A DNA stretch of 64,000 bases from JAAURB01 sp049649525. Its GTDB lineage: Bacteria > Cyanobacteriota > Cyanobacteriia > Cyanobacteriales > Microcoleaceae. Each line of letters starts with the position of its first letter. Position 1 is the stretch's first letter. Both the position numbers and the translations under genes were made by a program. Below, piece by piece: positions 15,380 to 24,899 of the stretch. Below the pieces are notes generated by a model that was not told the origin of the DNA, ran no database searches, and saw nothing but the letters and a program-made list of their open reading frames with translations. Where the stretch lies: positions 1 to 64,000 of the forward strand of contig JBARZE010000021.1 in NCBI GenBank assembly GCA_049649525.1, written 5' to 3'.

Positions 15380-17308
15380 TCATGCTATGGTCGTTGAATT
15401 CCAGGTAAAGTAAAAAGTTGTTCCTTGACCGACTTCGGACTCCACTCTCAGAATACCTCCCAACTGTTCAACTATTTTTTTAACAATTGCTAAACCAATT
15501 CCGCTACTCTCTTTATTCTGAGAAGAGTGTAATGTCTGAAAAATTTTAAAAATTCTTTCTTGATCCTCAAGCGCAATACCAGGGCCGTTATCACTGACCG
15601 CAAATTCATAACGATTACCTTGACTAACAGCACTAATTTTTATTGTACCATCAGGGCGATGATGATGTTTAACTGCGTTCGTAATTAAGTTTGTAAATAC
15701 TTGTTCTAAAAAAATAACTTGTGTTTTGATCTGAGGCAAGTTTTCTGCTATTTGAATGGTAAATTCTGGTGGAACTTCAAGAGAGTTAATAATTGATTCT
15801 AATAAGGTTTTAACAGAAATTGTTTCAATAGGAGTCGCAACCCGTCCGGCGCGGGAATATTGCAAAACAGCGTCAATTAGGTTCTCCATACGTCCCACCC
15901 GTTGACGTAGCAAATCCATCTGTTTCTGAGTGCCTTGTTCTAGTTTTCCTTCTAAATCTTCTTCTATCCATTCAGACAGGCTACGAACCGCTCTTAACGG
16001 TGCTTTAAGGTCATGAGAAACAATGTAGGCAAATTCATCGAGTTCTTGATTTCGCTTTTCCAGCAAAGCAGTTGTTGTGATTAAATTTTCATTAATTGTT
16101 AATAGTTTATCTCGCTGTTGTGACAGTAAAAATTCAGATTTTTTTCTTTCTGTAATATCTGTAACCGTACCAAAATAACCTGTACATTGTCCCATTTCAT
16201 CATATATTCCCACAGCTCGTCCAAATACCCAAGTGAGTTGATTCTGGGGTGTTAAAAAACGATATTCTACAGCAAAAGGTTGACCTGTTCTTGCCATTTC
16301 AGACCAAACTGAACAAATGTGTTGTCTATCTTCCGGATGCAAAGCACTGACCCATCCATAACCCATTGCTTCAGCTTCTGTGAGTCCCATCATTTCCTTT
16401 AAACGAGGATTAATAAATCGGCAATCTCCTTTTGCATCAGTTTGAAAAATTCCCACAGGCGCATTATTCACTAAAACTCGAAAGCGTTCTTTACTCTCAT
16501 AAAGTGCTTTTTCAGCTTGCTTTTGTTCTGTAATATCCCGCCAAATCCCGACAAAACCATCCCCCAGTTTAGATAAGCGAACCTCATAATTTTTAGTAAT
16601 ACATTTTCCATAATTTAGTTCAACAGATTGCATGATTTCTTTACAAAGAAATTGACCTGTTTCGACAACATAACAACAATCAGCAAATAGTTCTTTTTTA
16701 AGATTAAAAGGGGAAATATCGCAGCATTGAGGATTCCTTAAGAAGTTTCGATTGAGTACATTCTCTTGACAAGCCGCTTGATTAATATAGTCTGTTTCAA
16801 AATCGATAATCTGATGACGATCTCCTCGAACACAGGTATAAATTCCGAAACAATCTAGCATCGTTTCAACAGAAGCACGAAACCGTTCTTCGCTAGCCTG
16901 AAACTCTCTTTGCCATTGGACTTGCTGAATCGCGTTATTTAAGGCTATTTTTAAGTTTGTAGCGTTTGTTTCTCCCTTAATTAAATAGTCTAGAATGCCG
17001 CTTTTAATCGCTTCAACTGCAATAGTTTCGTTTCCTGTTCCTGTTAACATTACAACCGGAGGAATGTCAGGAATATGAGTTTTTAACTCCTCAATAAACT
17101 CTAAGCCATCAAAATCAGGCAGCATATAATCGAGTAAAATTACATCCATTACAGACTGATGGAGTAACTCTAAAGCATCTTCTCCCGTTTCCGCCTCGAA
17201 TATTTCGTAGGTATAATTAGAGTCTTGACTTAAGTAACGACGATAACAAACTCGATCCTCTGTGCAGTCATCTATAATTAGGACTTTTCGCTGCTTTTTA
17301 GAGTTCAT
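15380..17308 (-). CDS. Hybrid REC-PAS-PAS histidine kinase
   Basis: A receiver domain comes first (residues ~5-125: LIIDDCTEDR, phospho-acceptor Asp in VILLDYMLPDFDG, Lys in LIKGE). A divergent PAS-like region and a second clear PAS (RFRVLVNNAPVGIFQTDA to YFGTVTDITERK) follow, then a coiled linker, HisKA with IVSHDLKAPLRAV and an HATPase with the N box (NLITNAVKH) and DNGPGIA. ATG 17308 is used because the sequence before it overlaps the upstream gene and is not family-like. It is the third gene after the phytochrome and the Rcp1-like regulator, probably one operon. A REC at the N-terminus lets the kinase receive phosphate from the phytochrome pathway. No membrane segments. Confidence 0.88.
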   Translation of the reverse strand: MNSKKQRKVLIIDDCTEDRVCYRRYLSQDSNYTYEIFEAETGEDALELLHQSVMDVILLDYMLPDFDGLEFIEELKTHIPDIPPVVMLTGTGNETIAVEAIKSGILDYLIKGETNATNLKIALNNAIQQVQWQREFQASEERFRASVETMLDCFGIYTCVRGDRHQIIDFETDYINQAACQENVLNRNFLRNPQCCDISPFNLKKELFADCCYVVETGQFLCKEIMQSVELNYGKCITKNYEVRLSKLGDGFVGIWRDITEQKQAEKALYESKERFRVLVNNAPVGIFQTDAKGDCRFINPRLKEMMGLTEAEAMGYGWVSALHPEDRQHICSVWSEMARTGQPFAVEYRFLTPQNQLTWVFGRAVGIYDEMGQCTGYFGTVTDITERKKSEFLLSQQRDKLLTINENLITTTALLEKRNQELDEFAYIVSHDLKAPLRAVRSLSEWIEEDLEGKLEQGTQKQMDLLRQRVGRMENLIDAVLQYSRAGRVATPIETISVKTLLESIINSLEVPPEFTIQIAENLPQIKTQVIFLEQVFTNLITNAVKHHHRPDGTIKISAVSQGNRYEFAVSDNGPGIALEDQERIFKIFQTLHSSQNKESSGIGLAIVKKIVEQLGGILRVESEVGQGTTFYFTWNSTTIA

Positions 17309-17330
17309 GAGATAGACAGTATTAATAATT

Positions 17331-17780
17331 TTATAATTGATCAACTAATACTACAAATTTAAACCAATAATTAATAAAATTCTGTATAGATTCTTCTAGC
17401 TTTCTAATGTCAATTGGTTTGATCATGTAACTGTTTACACCTTGACTATAGCAAATTTCAACATCTTTAGGATTAGAAGAGGTGGTGAATATGACAACAG
17501 GAATCAGTCTCAACTTTTGATCTTGTTTAATTTCTTCTAAAACTTCTCGGCCATCTGTTCCGGGTAAATTCAAATCGAGCATAATAACTGAGGGACGGGG
17601 AGCATTTTCTTTATCTATATATTCGCCTTCATTAAAGAGATAATCTAGCGCCTCTTCTCCATCAGTACAACGATAAATCGGATACACAAATGATAATTTC
17701 TGCATCATTCGCTGCATGGCGTTGAAATCTTCATCGCTATCTTCAACAACCAGTAGTAGCCGATTAGAAAAATTATCCAT
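17331..17780 (-). CDS. Rcp1-like response regulator for the adjacent phytochrome
   Basis: Single CheY-type receiver, 149 aa, with acidic pocket VVEDSDEDF, phospho-acceptor Asp in VIMLDLNLPGTDG, Thr/Ser in IFTTSSNPKD and Lys in YMIKPID. No output domain. The LDLNLPGTDGREVL block is characteristic of Rcp1-type partners of cyanobacterial phytochromes. Its start is 9 bp after the phytochrome stop and its stop 22 bp before the hybrid kinase start, so the three are almost certainly cotranscribed and form a light-signalling phosphorelay. Confidence 0.9.
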   Translation of the reverse strand: MDNFSNRLLLVVEDSDEDFNAMQRMMQKLSFVYPIYRCTDGEEALDYLFNEGEYIDKENAPRPSVIMLDLNLPGTDGREVLEEIKQDQKLRLIPVVIFTTSSNPKDVEICYSQGVNSYMIKPIDIRKLEESIQNFINYWFKFVVLVDQL

Positions 17781-17789
17781 AAATTTACT

Positions 17790-20075
17790 TTAATGAGGAA
17801 TAGTAAAGAAAAAGGTACTGCCTTCACCATAGGTTGATTCTAACCAAATTTGACCCCCGTGGCGTTCAATAATTTTCTTAACAATCGTTAAGCCCGCTCC
17901 TGTCCCACCCCCATATTTCTTAGGGGAGTGCAACCGCTTGAAAATACGAAACACAGTCTCTAAATGTCTCGGACGGATACCAATACCATTGTCCTTGACA
18001 TAAAACGTGTTGGACTTTGTAAATGTATCTGAGTCTGAGATTTGTGCTTTTTCTGGAGTCTCATACCAACCAATTTCTATAAATTTTTCAGATTTATTAT
18101 TATATTTTATCGCATTGGAGATCAAATTGCTAAAAACTTCATTCATTTGAACCTTATCACATTTTACCCGAGGTAGAGGATGATGAATCTGAATTTCAAA
18201 AGATGAATTAGACTGACTAATATTAATGGTTTCAGTTACCTGCTGCACTAATGCATTAAGATCTATTTCTTTCAATAATAACTCTGTTCTTCCGAGGCGA
18301 GAAAAATGCAACAAAGAATTAATTAAGTCCTCCATTCGTTGGGTCAAACGAGTAATTGTTCGGAGTCTATCTACTCCTTCTTCATCTAAGATTTGATGAT
18401 AGTCTTCTAACAAAAAACTAGAGTAATTGTGAATGCCTCTTAACGGCTCTTTTAAGTCATGGGAAGCGACATAAGCAAATGCATCTAACTCATAATTACT
18501 TTTTTCTAGCTCTTGATTCACTTCTGCTAGTTCTTCAGCCTTTCGTAAAACAATACCAATAATATTATTTCTGAGTTCAATAACAGCATTAATATCTGAT
18601 TTATGCCAAGGTAATGATTTTAAATGAACCGTTTCTTTCCAACGTTCAAAGGATTGACGAGGTGATAAATACAAACTACCATCTTCTGCAATTTCGACAG
18701 GTTTATTCGGATTTCCTCCCCAATCAACCGTTTGAACAACTTCGGGGCGAAACCAAATTAAATAGTTCTTTTGAACTTTAGAAATAGCAATCGCTAAAAC
18801 ACCACTTCCCACTTGTTTGAAATCTTCAGCCGCAGGATATAAACTGGGCAGAGAATGTGTAGAAAATATCAATTCTTCCAGCTTAATTTGAGTTTCTATC
18901 CACTGAATTAATTGTTGAATTTCTGCTTGGGTTGGCGTTTTACCCACTAAAACTAACTGACCTTCTAAATACATAGCGGCTCCTTGAGCATTAACTAAAT
19001 CTAATAGATTTTGCTCATTAGAGATTAATCCTTCAATTAAGTTTTCTGTGTTTAAAATAGATTGGATAAAATTCGCTTGAATTTCACTCAGCTTAACTTG
19101 GTTATCTAAACTTTCGTTATTTTCTTTATTAACGATTTCTAAACTAATCACTTGACCTAAAAACTCACAAATGGTTCGCGTTTCATAGCTAACGTTTTTA
19201 GGAGTATAATGATGACAAGCAATCAAACCCCATAACGTGTTATTATGGATTAATGAAATAGACATAGAAGCACCAACTTTCATATTCTTAAGGTATTCAA
19301 TATGAACCGGAGAGACACTTCTAAGAACACTTAAACTTAAATCAAGCGGTTCACCAGTCACTGGATTTTCTTGCGGAATTAAGGAAATAGGTTGATAATA
19401 AACATCCGGAATAATGCGTAATAAATTTAGTTTGTATAGTGTTCTAGCTTGTTTAGGAATATCTGTAGCGGGGTAATTTAAACCTAAAAATGGAGTTAAA
19501 TCAGAGCGTTTTTCTTCAGCAATGACTGTACCTGAACCTTCGGCATTAAAGCGATAGATCATAACGCGATCGAATCCAGTAAGCTGCTGAATTTCTTCAA
19601 CAATTGCATGACAAAAATCAGTTAAATCAGTAGTTCTTTGAATTTTATTGAGAGGAACTTTAACTAAGTTATGAAAATCAATAAAACTAAATTCTCGATC
19701 CAGATCGGTTGGCTCTATTTCTAAAATAACTAATTGTTTAAACCGATGTAAAATTCCATTAAATACTTTTTTTTCAAGATGTTTAAATTTTATTTTCAGA
19801 GGGTTAAGATGTTCAAACTGTGTTGATAAGCAATTGTTTATATTAGTAATTTGATCGAAATCAAGCCAATTGGATAATGATTTTTCTATCATATCTACGG
19901 CTTCTATTTGAATAAATTCATAACTATTAGAACTGACTTGAATTATCTTCAAATCTGGTTCTGATAAGACGACAAGCATCCCGTGAGGTTGAATATAACC
20001 GGGAATATGAATCGGTTCGCGATCGCAATTGGTAATATCAACAGTTGCCGACACAGATAGATAATTCATCGTCAT
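17790..20075 (-). CDS. Bacteriophytochrome-type photoreceptor histidine kinase
   Basis: PAS-GAF-PHY-HisKA-HATPase protein of ~761 aa from ATG 20075. C17 in TNCDREPIHIPGYIQPHG is the biliverdin-attaching Cys of BphP proteins. The GAF domain has the chromophore-contact motif YPATDIPKQAR, and where Cph1-type phytochromes carry a Cys (SxCH) this one has SPVHIEYL, so biliverdin rather than phycocyanobilin is the likely chromophore. The PHY tongue is present (SPRQSFERW). The kinase part has ASHDLKEPLRGI and NLISNAIKYN with a clear G box (GTGAGLTIVKK). It is first gene of the phytochrome/Rcp/hybrid-kinase set, likely sensing red/far-red light. Confidence 0.92.
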   Translation of the reverse strand: MTMNYLSVSATVDITNCDREPIHIPGYIQPHGMLVVLSEPDLKIIQVSSNSYEFIQIEAVDMIEKSLSNWLDFDQITNINNCLSTQFEHLNPLKIKFKHLEKKVFNGILHRFKQLVILEIEPTDLDREFSFIDFHNLVKVPLNKIQRTTDLTDFCHAIVEEIQQLTGFDRVMIYRFNAEGSGTVIAEEKRSDLTPFLGLNYPATDIPKQARTLYKLNLLRIIPDVYYQPISLIPQENPVTGEPLDLSLSVLRSVSPVHIEYLKNMKVGASMSISLIHNNTLWGLIACHHYTPKNVSYETRTICEFLGQVISLEIVNKENNESLDNQVKLSEIQANFIQSILNTENLIEGLISNEQNLLDLVNAQGAAMYLEGQLVLVGKTPTQAEIQQLIQWIETQIKLEELIFSTHSLPSLYPAAEDFKQVGSGVLAIAISKVQKNYLIWFRPEVVQTVDWGGNPNKPVEIAEDGSLYLSPRQSFERWKETVHLKSLPWHKSDINAVIELRNNIIGIVLRKAEELAEVNQELEKSNYELDAFAYVASHDLKEPLRGIHNYSSFLLEDYHQILDEEGVDRLRTITRLTQRMEDLINSLLHFSRLGRTELLLKEIDLNALVQQVTETINISQSNSSFEIQIHHPLPRVKCDKVQMNEVFSNLISNAIKYNNKSEKFIEIGWYETPEKAQISDSDTFTKSNTFYVKDNGIGIRPRHLETVFRIFKRLHSPKKYGGGTGAGLTIVKKIIERHGGQIWLESTYGEGSTFFFTIPH

Positions 20076-20202
20076 AGTAATTTCAGCAAAAATGATCAGA
20101 AAAAATGGTCTCAATTCAGAAAATAGAGAAAAGTCAGCCTATCAGACTTGAACTTAATTGATTTTACTGTTCTAAAAAATAACTTAACTTAATTCATGTT
20201 GC

Positions 20203-20628
20203 TTAAAGGCTTTTTTTTTCTAAATTTGCCTGTAATTTCAAGCAATTACGACCATCAATTTGTAAACAATAATCTACTTGATCCATCAAGCGATTCATAA
20301 TCAACCAACCATAACCACTCTCTTGTTTATCTTCTGGATCGGGGGGATTATAATTATTTGTTTCATAACCCTTTCCATGATCCCAAATCTCTAGATAAAA
20401 ATCACTTTCTTTGAGTTCTAAGCGGATAATGACCGGGAGATCGGGCTGATTTTTGTGAGCATGACGAATCACATTTGAGTAGGCTTCGGCCAACACCAGA
20501 CGAAAACGATTCGACTGCCTAGGCCAATCTACCTGTTCACCTAATTCGACCTCTAAACTACTTAATAACCAGTGTTCGACAACAGCTAGAAAGCGAAGAT
20601 CACTCGGCACGTGCAACTCAGTTTTCAT
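20203..20628 (-). CDS. RsbW-like anti-sigma-type ATPase
   Basis: A 141-aa GHKL ATPase alone, with N box EAYSNVIRHAH, G1 box IWDHGKGYE and G2-like GYGWLIMNRL. There is no dimerisation/phosphoacceptor domain, so it is not a classical histidine kinase. Proteins like this (HATPase_c_2, RsbW/SpoIIAB) phosphorylate STAS anti-anti-sigma factors or hold sigma factors. Its ATG overlaps the end of the REC-GAF-PP2C phosphatase gene by 11 bp, so the two are translationally coupled and likely form a partner-switching pair. No STAS protein or sigma factor is encoded nearby. Confidence 0.85.
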   Translation of the reverse strand: MKTELHVPSDLRFLAVVEHWLLSSLEVELGEQVDWPRQSNRFRLVLAEAYSNVIRHAHKNQPDLPVIIRLELKESDFYLEIWDHGKGYETNNYNPPDPEDKQESGYGWLIMNRLMDQVDYCLQIDGRNCLKLQANLEKKSL

Positions 20629-22327
20629 CGGTTAACAAAATCTCCAGAGAGAGTATCGTTTGGTCATCCTCTTGAACTGAATTCTGTTCTCGGATGTAAG
20701 CTAATAAATCATCGAGGTTAAGCTGGCTTTTCTGTTGCTTGAGAAGTTGCCATAGACCTTCTTGATGTAACATACTACGGCTAGATTGAGCGGGGTTTAA
20801 CCCATCTGTTTGGGCAACAGTCGCTTCTGTAATCCCATCACTGGTGATTAATACGACATCGCCCCTTGACAACTGCAAACTTCCCCCTTGGCCACGCCAC
20901 TGAGGCAAGATTCCCAAAGGAATTCCCCGAGTTTTCAGATAAATTGGCTCAATAGTGATAGACGAAGCCGATTCAGCCGATGCCGCCATCAACTCCTGTT
21001 GTGACCATACCATCGGATAGATATGTCCCGCATTAGCATAAGCTAATTCTTGAGTCGATGGAGTATAGCGGGCTAAAATCATTGTAATAAAGTGATTATT
21101 ACTAATCAAATCGTCTGACAAAATACTATTAAGATTTTTCATCACTTGTTCGGGATTGGGGGAGCTGTCTTGAGAAAGTTCTCGACGCAATACAGAAATG
21201 GCACTTGCCATAAACAAAGCGGCTGGCACCCCTTTACCAGAAACATCTCCTAAAGCCACCCAAATATCATCTGGAGAATGGACATACACCTCAAAAAAAT
21301 CTCCCCCAACTTCTCGGGCTGGATAACAGCGAGCTTGAATATGCACCGTCTCCAGCTCTGGCCAACTTTGCCGTAACAGGTTACTCTGAATTCGACGAGC
21401 GACTTGTAATTCATTTTGCATCTGCTCAGCTAATTTCACCGTGCGCTGGTAAAGTTTAGCTTGAGAGAGGGCTAAAGAAGCCTGCTCAGCCACCACTTCA
21501 AGAAGTTGAATATCATCATCTGACCAAGGATTATCCGCTTCAGGGCTTTGATAAATTGCCACAACAGCCAATAAATTATATTGATAGGTCAGGGGAACGA
21601 CAATCTGCAATGAGCCGTCTTCGCTTGAATCGGAGTAAATTTTAGTATCCGGGGCTTCGAGCATAGACTGCATTGCTGCCTCAACATCAAACAGATTTTG
21701 TGAATATTCTGCCCCAGAATCAGAAGAATCAGAGTAAACAAATTCTTGCGGAGATAATGTCCCCTCCTCGACGGAGCGAATTTGACATCCACTGGCTTCA
21801 AAAGTCTCCCCCAAAGTTTGCACAATAGTTTGTAACATATGGGAATAATCCAACGATTCCCGCAGGGCGCTCACCACATCATTATATAGAGATTCTCGTT
21901 GCAGGGCACGTCTGAGGGTCTTGGTGCGCTGTTTAGAAAAACGATAGGTTTCAGAGGCTTGTTGCACCACCTGTTTCAATTCTTCAGGGTTCCAGGGTTT
22001 GGTAATATATTTGAAAACCTGGCCTGAATTAATCGCTTCGACTAAATCTTCAACATCGGTATAACCCGTTAGTAACACCCGAATGGTATCTGGAAAGCGG
22101 TCAACGGTTTTCCCCAAAAATTCAGTCCCGTTCATTTCTGGCATCCGTTGGTCGGAGATAATAATAGCCATCTCGCCACTATCATCTAGGACTTGAAGCG
22201 CTTGCAAAGCACTTTCGGCTTTGTAAACCTTAAAATCTCGTCGAAATGTCCGAAACAATAAATCTAGATTATCGGGTTCATCATCTACGACCATGAGTTT
22301 CAGCTTACGGCTAGGTCCCCGAGTCAT
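20618..22327 (-). CDS. REC-GAF-PP2C (RsbU/SpoIIE-type) response regulator phosphatase
   Basis: The receiver domain (~1-130) has MVVDDEPDN, phospho-acceptor Asp in IIISDQRMPEMNG and Lys in YITKPW. A GAF domain (~155-300) follows, then a coiled linker (LAEQMQNELQVARRIQSNLL) and a SpoIIE/PP2C domain with metal ligands in REVGGDFFEV and LGDVSGKGVPAALFM, then ITSDGITEA. Such proteins dephosphorylate STAS anti-anti-sigma factors when their receiver is phosphorylated. Cotranscribed with the ATPase that should do the opposite reaction. Length 569 aa is usual for the architecture. Confidence 0.9.
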   Translation of the reverse strand: MTRGPSRKLKLMVVDDEPDNLDLLFRTFRRDFKVYKAESALQALQVLDDSGEMAIIISDQRMPEMNGTEFLGKTVDRFPDTIRVLLTGYTDVEDLVEAINSGQVFKYITKPWNPEELKQVVQQASETYRFSKQRTKTLRRALQRESLYNDVVSALRESLDYSHMLQTIVQTLGETFEASGCQIRSVEEGTLSPQEFVYSDSSDSGAEYSQNLFDVEAAMQSMLEAPDTKIYSDSSEDGSLQIVVPLTYQYNLLAVVAIYQSPEADNPWSDDDIQLLEVVAEQASLALSQAKLYQRTVKLAEQMQNELQVARRIQSNLLRQSWPELETVHIQARCYPAREVGGDFFEVYVHSPDDIWVALGDVSGKGVPAALFMASAISVLRRELSQDSSPNPEQVMKNLNSILSDDLISNNHFITMILARYTPSTQELAYANAGHIYPMVWSQQELMAASAESASSITIEPIYLKTRGIPLGILPQWRGQGGSLQLSRGDVVLITSDGITEATVAQTDGLNPAQSSRSMLHQEGLWQLLKQQKSQLNLDDLLAYIREQNSVQEDDQTILSLEILLTDEN

Positions 22328-22455
22328 GCGATTGGTTTCTCCCAGAAAAATGATGGATGCAGATCTTTAGATTATCTTACTCTGCTTCAGGATCGCATGG
22401 TTAAGGTTTTATCGTCTGGTGCTGAAAAATTCTATTCTATTCAATCACTTTAATT

Positions 22456-23331
22456 CTATTCAATTCGTTGAGCAAACCTTAATTTAGCTGAACGAGAACG
22501 AGGGTTTTCTGCAATTTCATCAGCTTGGGGTTGAATTGGCTTTTTGGTTAAAACCTGCAACATAGAATTATCTTTAAATCGGTGTTTGACGATACGATCT
22601 TCAAGGCTATGAAAACTAATGATACCAATTCTGCCCCCTAATTTTAACCAAGTGGGTGCTGTATTGAGAAAGGTTTCTAATACGTCTAACTCTCGATTGA
22701 CCCTAATTCTTAATCCTTGAAATACCCGCGTCGCCGGATTAATGCGGCCATAACGATAACGCGGCGGAACACTCCGACTGACTGCTTCTGCCAATTCAGT
22801 TGTGGTTTGAAACGGACGTTTTTGGACAATTTGTCGGGCAATACGACGAGAATAGCGTTCTTCTCCATAATGATAAAAAATATCGGCTAATTGCTCTTGA
22901 TCCCATGTATTGACAATCTCTGCAGCAGTCAACTCCTGTTGGGGGTTCATCCGCATATCCAACGGCGCAGAAGCCCGAAAACTGAACCCTCGTTCTGGGG
23001 TATCAAGTTGATTAGAATTCACCCCTAAATCGGCAATAATCCCATCAAAGCGCTGTTCTGGGGGCTGATAGTCGGCAAAATTTCCCGGCCAAAACTGTAT
23101 TCGCTCTGTTAAATTACTGTTTAATTTGGCTAGTCTGGCTGTTGTTGTGGCGATCGCCACTGGGTCTTGATCGATCCCAATCACTTTAACATCTGCTGCG
23201 GCTTCTAAAATTAATTGACTGTGACCCCCTCCCCCCAAAGTGGCATCTAAATAATCACCACCTGGGACAATCTCAAGTCCGGCGATTATTTCTCGACTCA
23301 TTACAGGGATATGGAAAGTGTCAGTTGTCAT
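22456..23331 (-). CDS. rsmH: 16S rRNA (cytosine-1402-N4)-methyltransferase
   Basis: Family signatures are HIPVMSREIIAGL at the start, SAM-binding DATLGGGGHS, IGIDQDPVAI, the fixed block DGIIADLGVNSNQLDTPERGF broken here for length, NPATRVFQGLRI and ISFHSLEDRIVKHRF. Length 291 aa is normal. It methylates N4 of C1402 in the ribosomal decoding centre. Unlike in many bacteria it is not in a cell-division (mra) cluster here, which is usual for cyanobacteria. Divergent from ndhH across 221 bp. Confidence 0.95.
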   Translation of the reverse strand: MTTDTFHIPVMSREIIAGLEIVPGGDYLDATLGGGGHSQLILEAAADVKVIGIDQDPVAIATTTARLAKLNSNLTERIQFWPGNFADYQPPEQRFDGIIADLGVNSNQLDTPERGFSFRASAPLDMRMNPQQELTAAEIVNTWDQEQLADIFYHYGEERYSRRIARQIVQKRPFQTTTELAEAVSRSVPPRYRYGRINPATRVFQGLRIRVNRELDVLETFLNTAPTWLKLGGRIGIISFHSLEDRIVKHRFKDNSMLQVLTKKPIQPQADEIAENPRSRSAKLRFAQRIE

Positions 23332-23552
23332 TTGTTTTGTTATTTATGATTACAAGCTTACAAAGCACTTGGGGTCGCACCGCTGGTTCGGTACAAATGG
23401 CGGTGGTGTAACGTGTTGGCACAGAGGGCAATCACCTACAATAAATAACCCACCTATACGAGAAACCACAACCTCTTTATAATTGAGAGAGAGCAAATAA
23501 AAGTCAATAATCGGCAATACATTCACTAAAACATAAGTCTATACCAAAAAAT

Positions 23553-24737
23553 ATGAGTAGAATTGAGACCCGCACCGAACCCATGGTGATTAACATGGGG
23601 CCGCATCATCCCTCTATGCACGGGGTATTGCGGTTAATTGTTACCCTAGATGGGGAAGATGTCGTAGACTGTGAACCGGTGATTGGTTACCTGCATCGCG
23701 GCATGGAAAAAATCGCCGAAAGTCGCACGAATATTATGTTTGTGCCTTACGTTAGCCGTTGGGACTATGCAGCGGGGATGTTTAACGAAGCCGTAACGGT
23801 AAATGCCCCAGAAAAACTCGCTGATATTGAAGTCCCCAAACGGGCCAGTTATATTCGGGTGATTATGCTCGAACTTAACCGTATTGCCAACCATCTGTTA
23901 TGGCTGGGGCCATTCCTCGCGGATGTGGGTGCACAAACCCCATTTTTCTATATCTTCCGGGAACGGGAATTGATTTATGATTTGTGGGAAGCGGCAACCG
24001 GATATCGGATGGTGAATAACAACTATTTCCGTATTGGGGGAGTAGCGGCTGATTTACCTTACGGTTGGGTGGATAAATGCCGAGATTTTTGTGATTATTT
24101 CCTGCCGAAAGTCGATGAATACGAACGGTTAATCACCAATAACCCCATTTTCCGCCGTAGAATTGAAGGACTCGGTGTCATTACCCGCGAACAAGCGATT
24201 AACTGGGGCTTATCGGGGCCGATGTTACGGGCTTCTGGGGTGAAGTGGGACTTACGTAAAGTCGATCATTATGAATGTTACGATGATCTAGATTGGGACG
24301 TTCATTGGGCAACAGAGGGAGATTGTTTAGCCCGTTATGTGGTTCGTATTCGGGAAATGCGAGAATGTGTCAAAATTCTCTATCAAGCCTTAGATGCGTT
24401 ACCCGGTGGCCCTTACGAAAACTTAGAAGCTCAACGGATGATGGGCGGGCCCAAATCTGAATGGAATGATTTTGACTATCAGTTTATCGGTAAAAAGATT
24501 GCCCCCACCTTCAAAATTCCAGAAGGTGAACATTATGTGCGGATTGAAAGTGGTAAAGGGGAATTAGGGATTTATATTGTTGGGGATAATGATAGTTTTC
24601 CCTGGCGATTTAAAATTCGCGCCGCTGATTTCAACAACCTGCAAATTTTCCCTGAATTGGTTAAAGGCGTGAAAGTGGCCGATTTAATCGCCATTTTAGG
24701 CAGCATTGATATCATTATGGGTTCGGTTGACCGTTAA
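23553..24737 (+). CDS. ndhH: NAD(P)H-quinone oxidoreductase subunit H (NDH-1, 49-kDa subunit)
   Basis: 394 aa, the exact cyanobacterial/plastid size. Diagnostic stretches are MVINMGPHHPSMHGVLRL, GYLHRGMEKIAESRT, YRMVNNNYFRIGG and the C-terminal end DIIMGSVDR. NdhH belongs to the peripheral Q module of NDH-1 at the thylakoid membrane, serving respiration, cyclic electron flow and CO2 uptake. It is on its own, as is common in cyanobacteria. The 221-bp upstream gap has a CACCGC/GCGGTG stem (23378-23405) but no clear promoter. Confidence 0.97.
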   Translation: MSRIETRTEPMVINMGPHHPSMHGVLRLIVTLDGEDVVDCEPVIGYLHRGMEKIAESRTNIMFVPYVSRWDYAAGMFNEAVTVNAPEKLADIEVPKRASYIRVIMLELNRIANHLLWLGPFLADVGAQTPFFYIFRERELIYDLWEAATGYRMVNNNYFRIGGVAADLPYGWVDKCRDFCDYFLPKVDEYERLITNNPIFRRRIEGLGVITREQAINWGLSGPMLRASGVKWDLRKVDHYECYDDLDWDVHWATEGDCLARYVVRIREMRECVKILYQALDALPGGPYENLEAQRMMGGPKSEWNDFDYQFIGKKIAPTFKIPEGEHYVRIESGKGELGIYIVGDNDSFPWRFKIRAADFNNLQIFPELVKGVKVADLIAILGSIDIIMGSVDR

Positions 24738-24899
24738 CCCTCAATAGATAAAATGGGGAGACAAGGCAATGGAGTGATGGGGAATTTGTTATTTGATTAG
24801 ATAGTATTTCTAACTCAATATTTGCCTCAATTAATAGGTAAAATTCCCTTGATATTTCATTGCTTTGTTCTTCCCATCTTTAGAAAATAGCAGAATAAG

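Noticed and set aside
17790..20075. Annotation as Cph1-type phycocyanobilin phytochrome
   Set aside because: The GAF-domain Cys is replaced (SPVHIEYL), while the N-terminal biliverdin Cys is present.
23378..23405. CACCGC/GCGGTG stem upstream of ndhH considered as a riboswitch
   Set aside because: Only six base pairs, no recognised aptamer pattern, and no regulation expected for ndhH of this kind.
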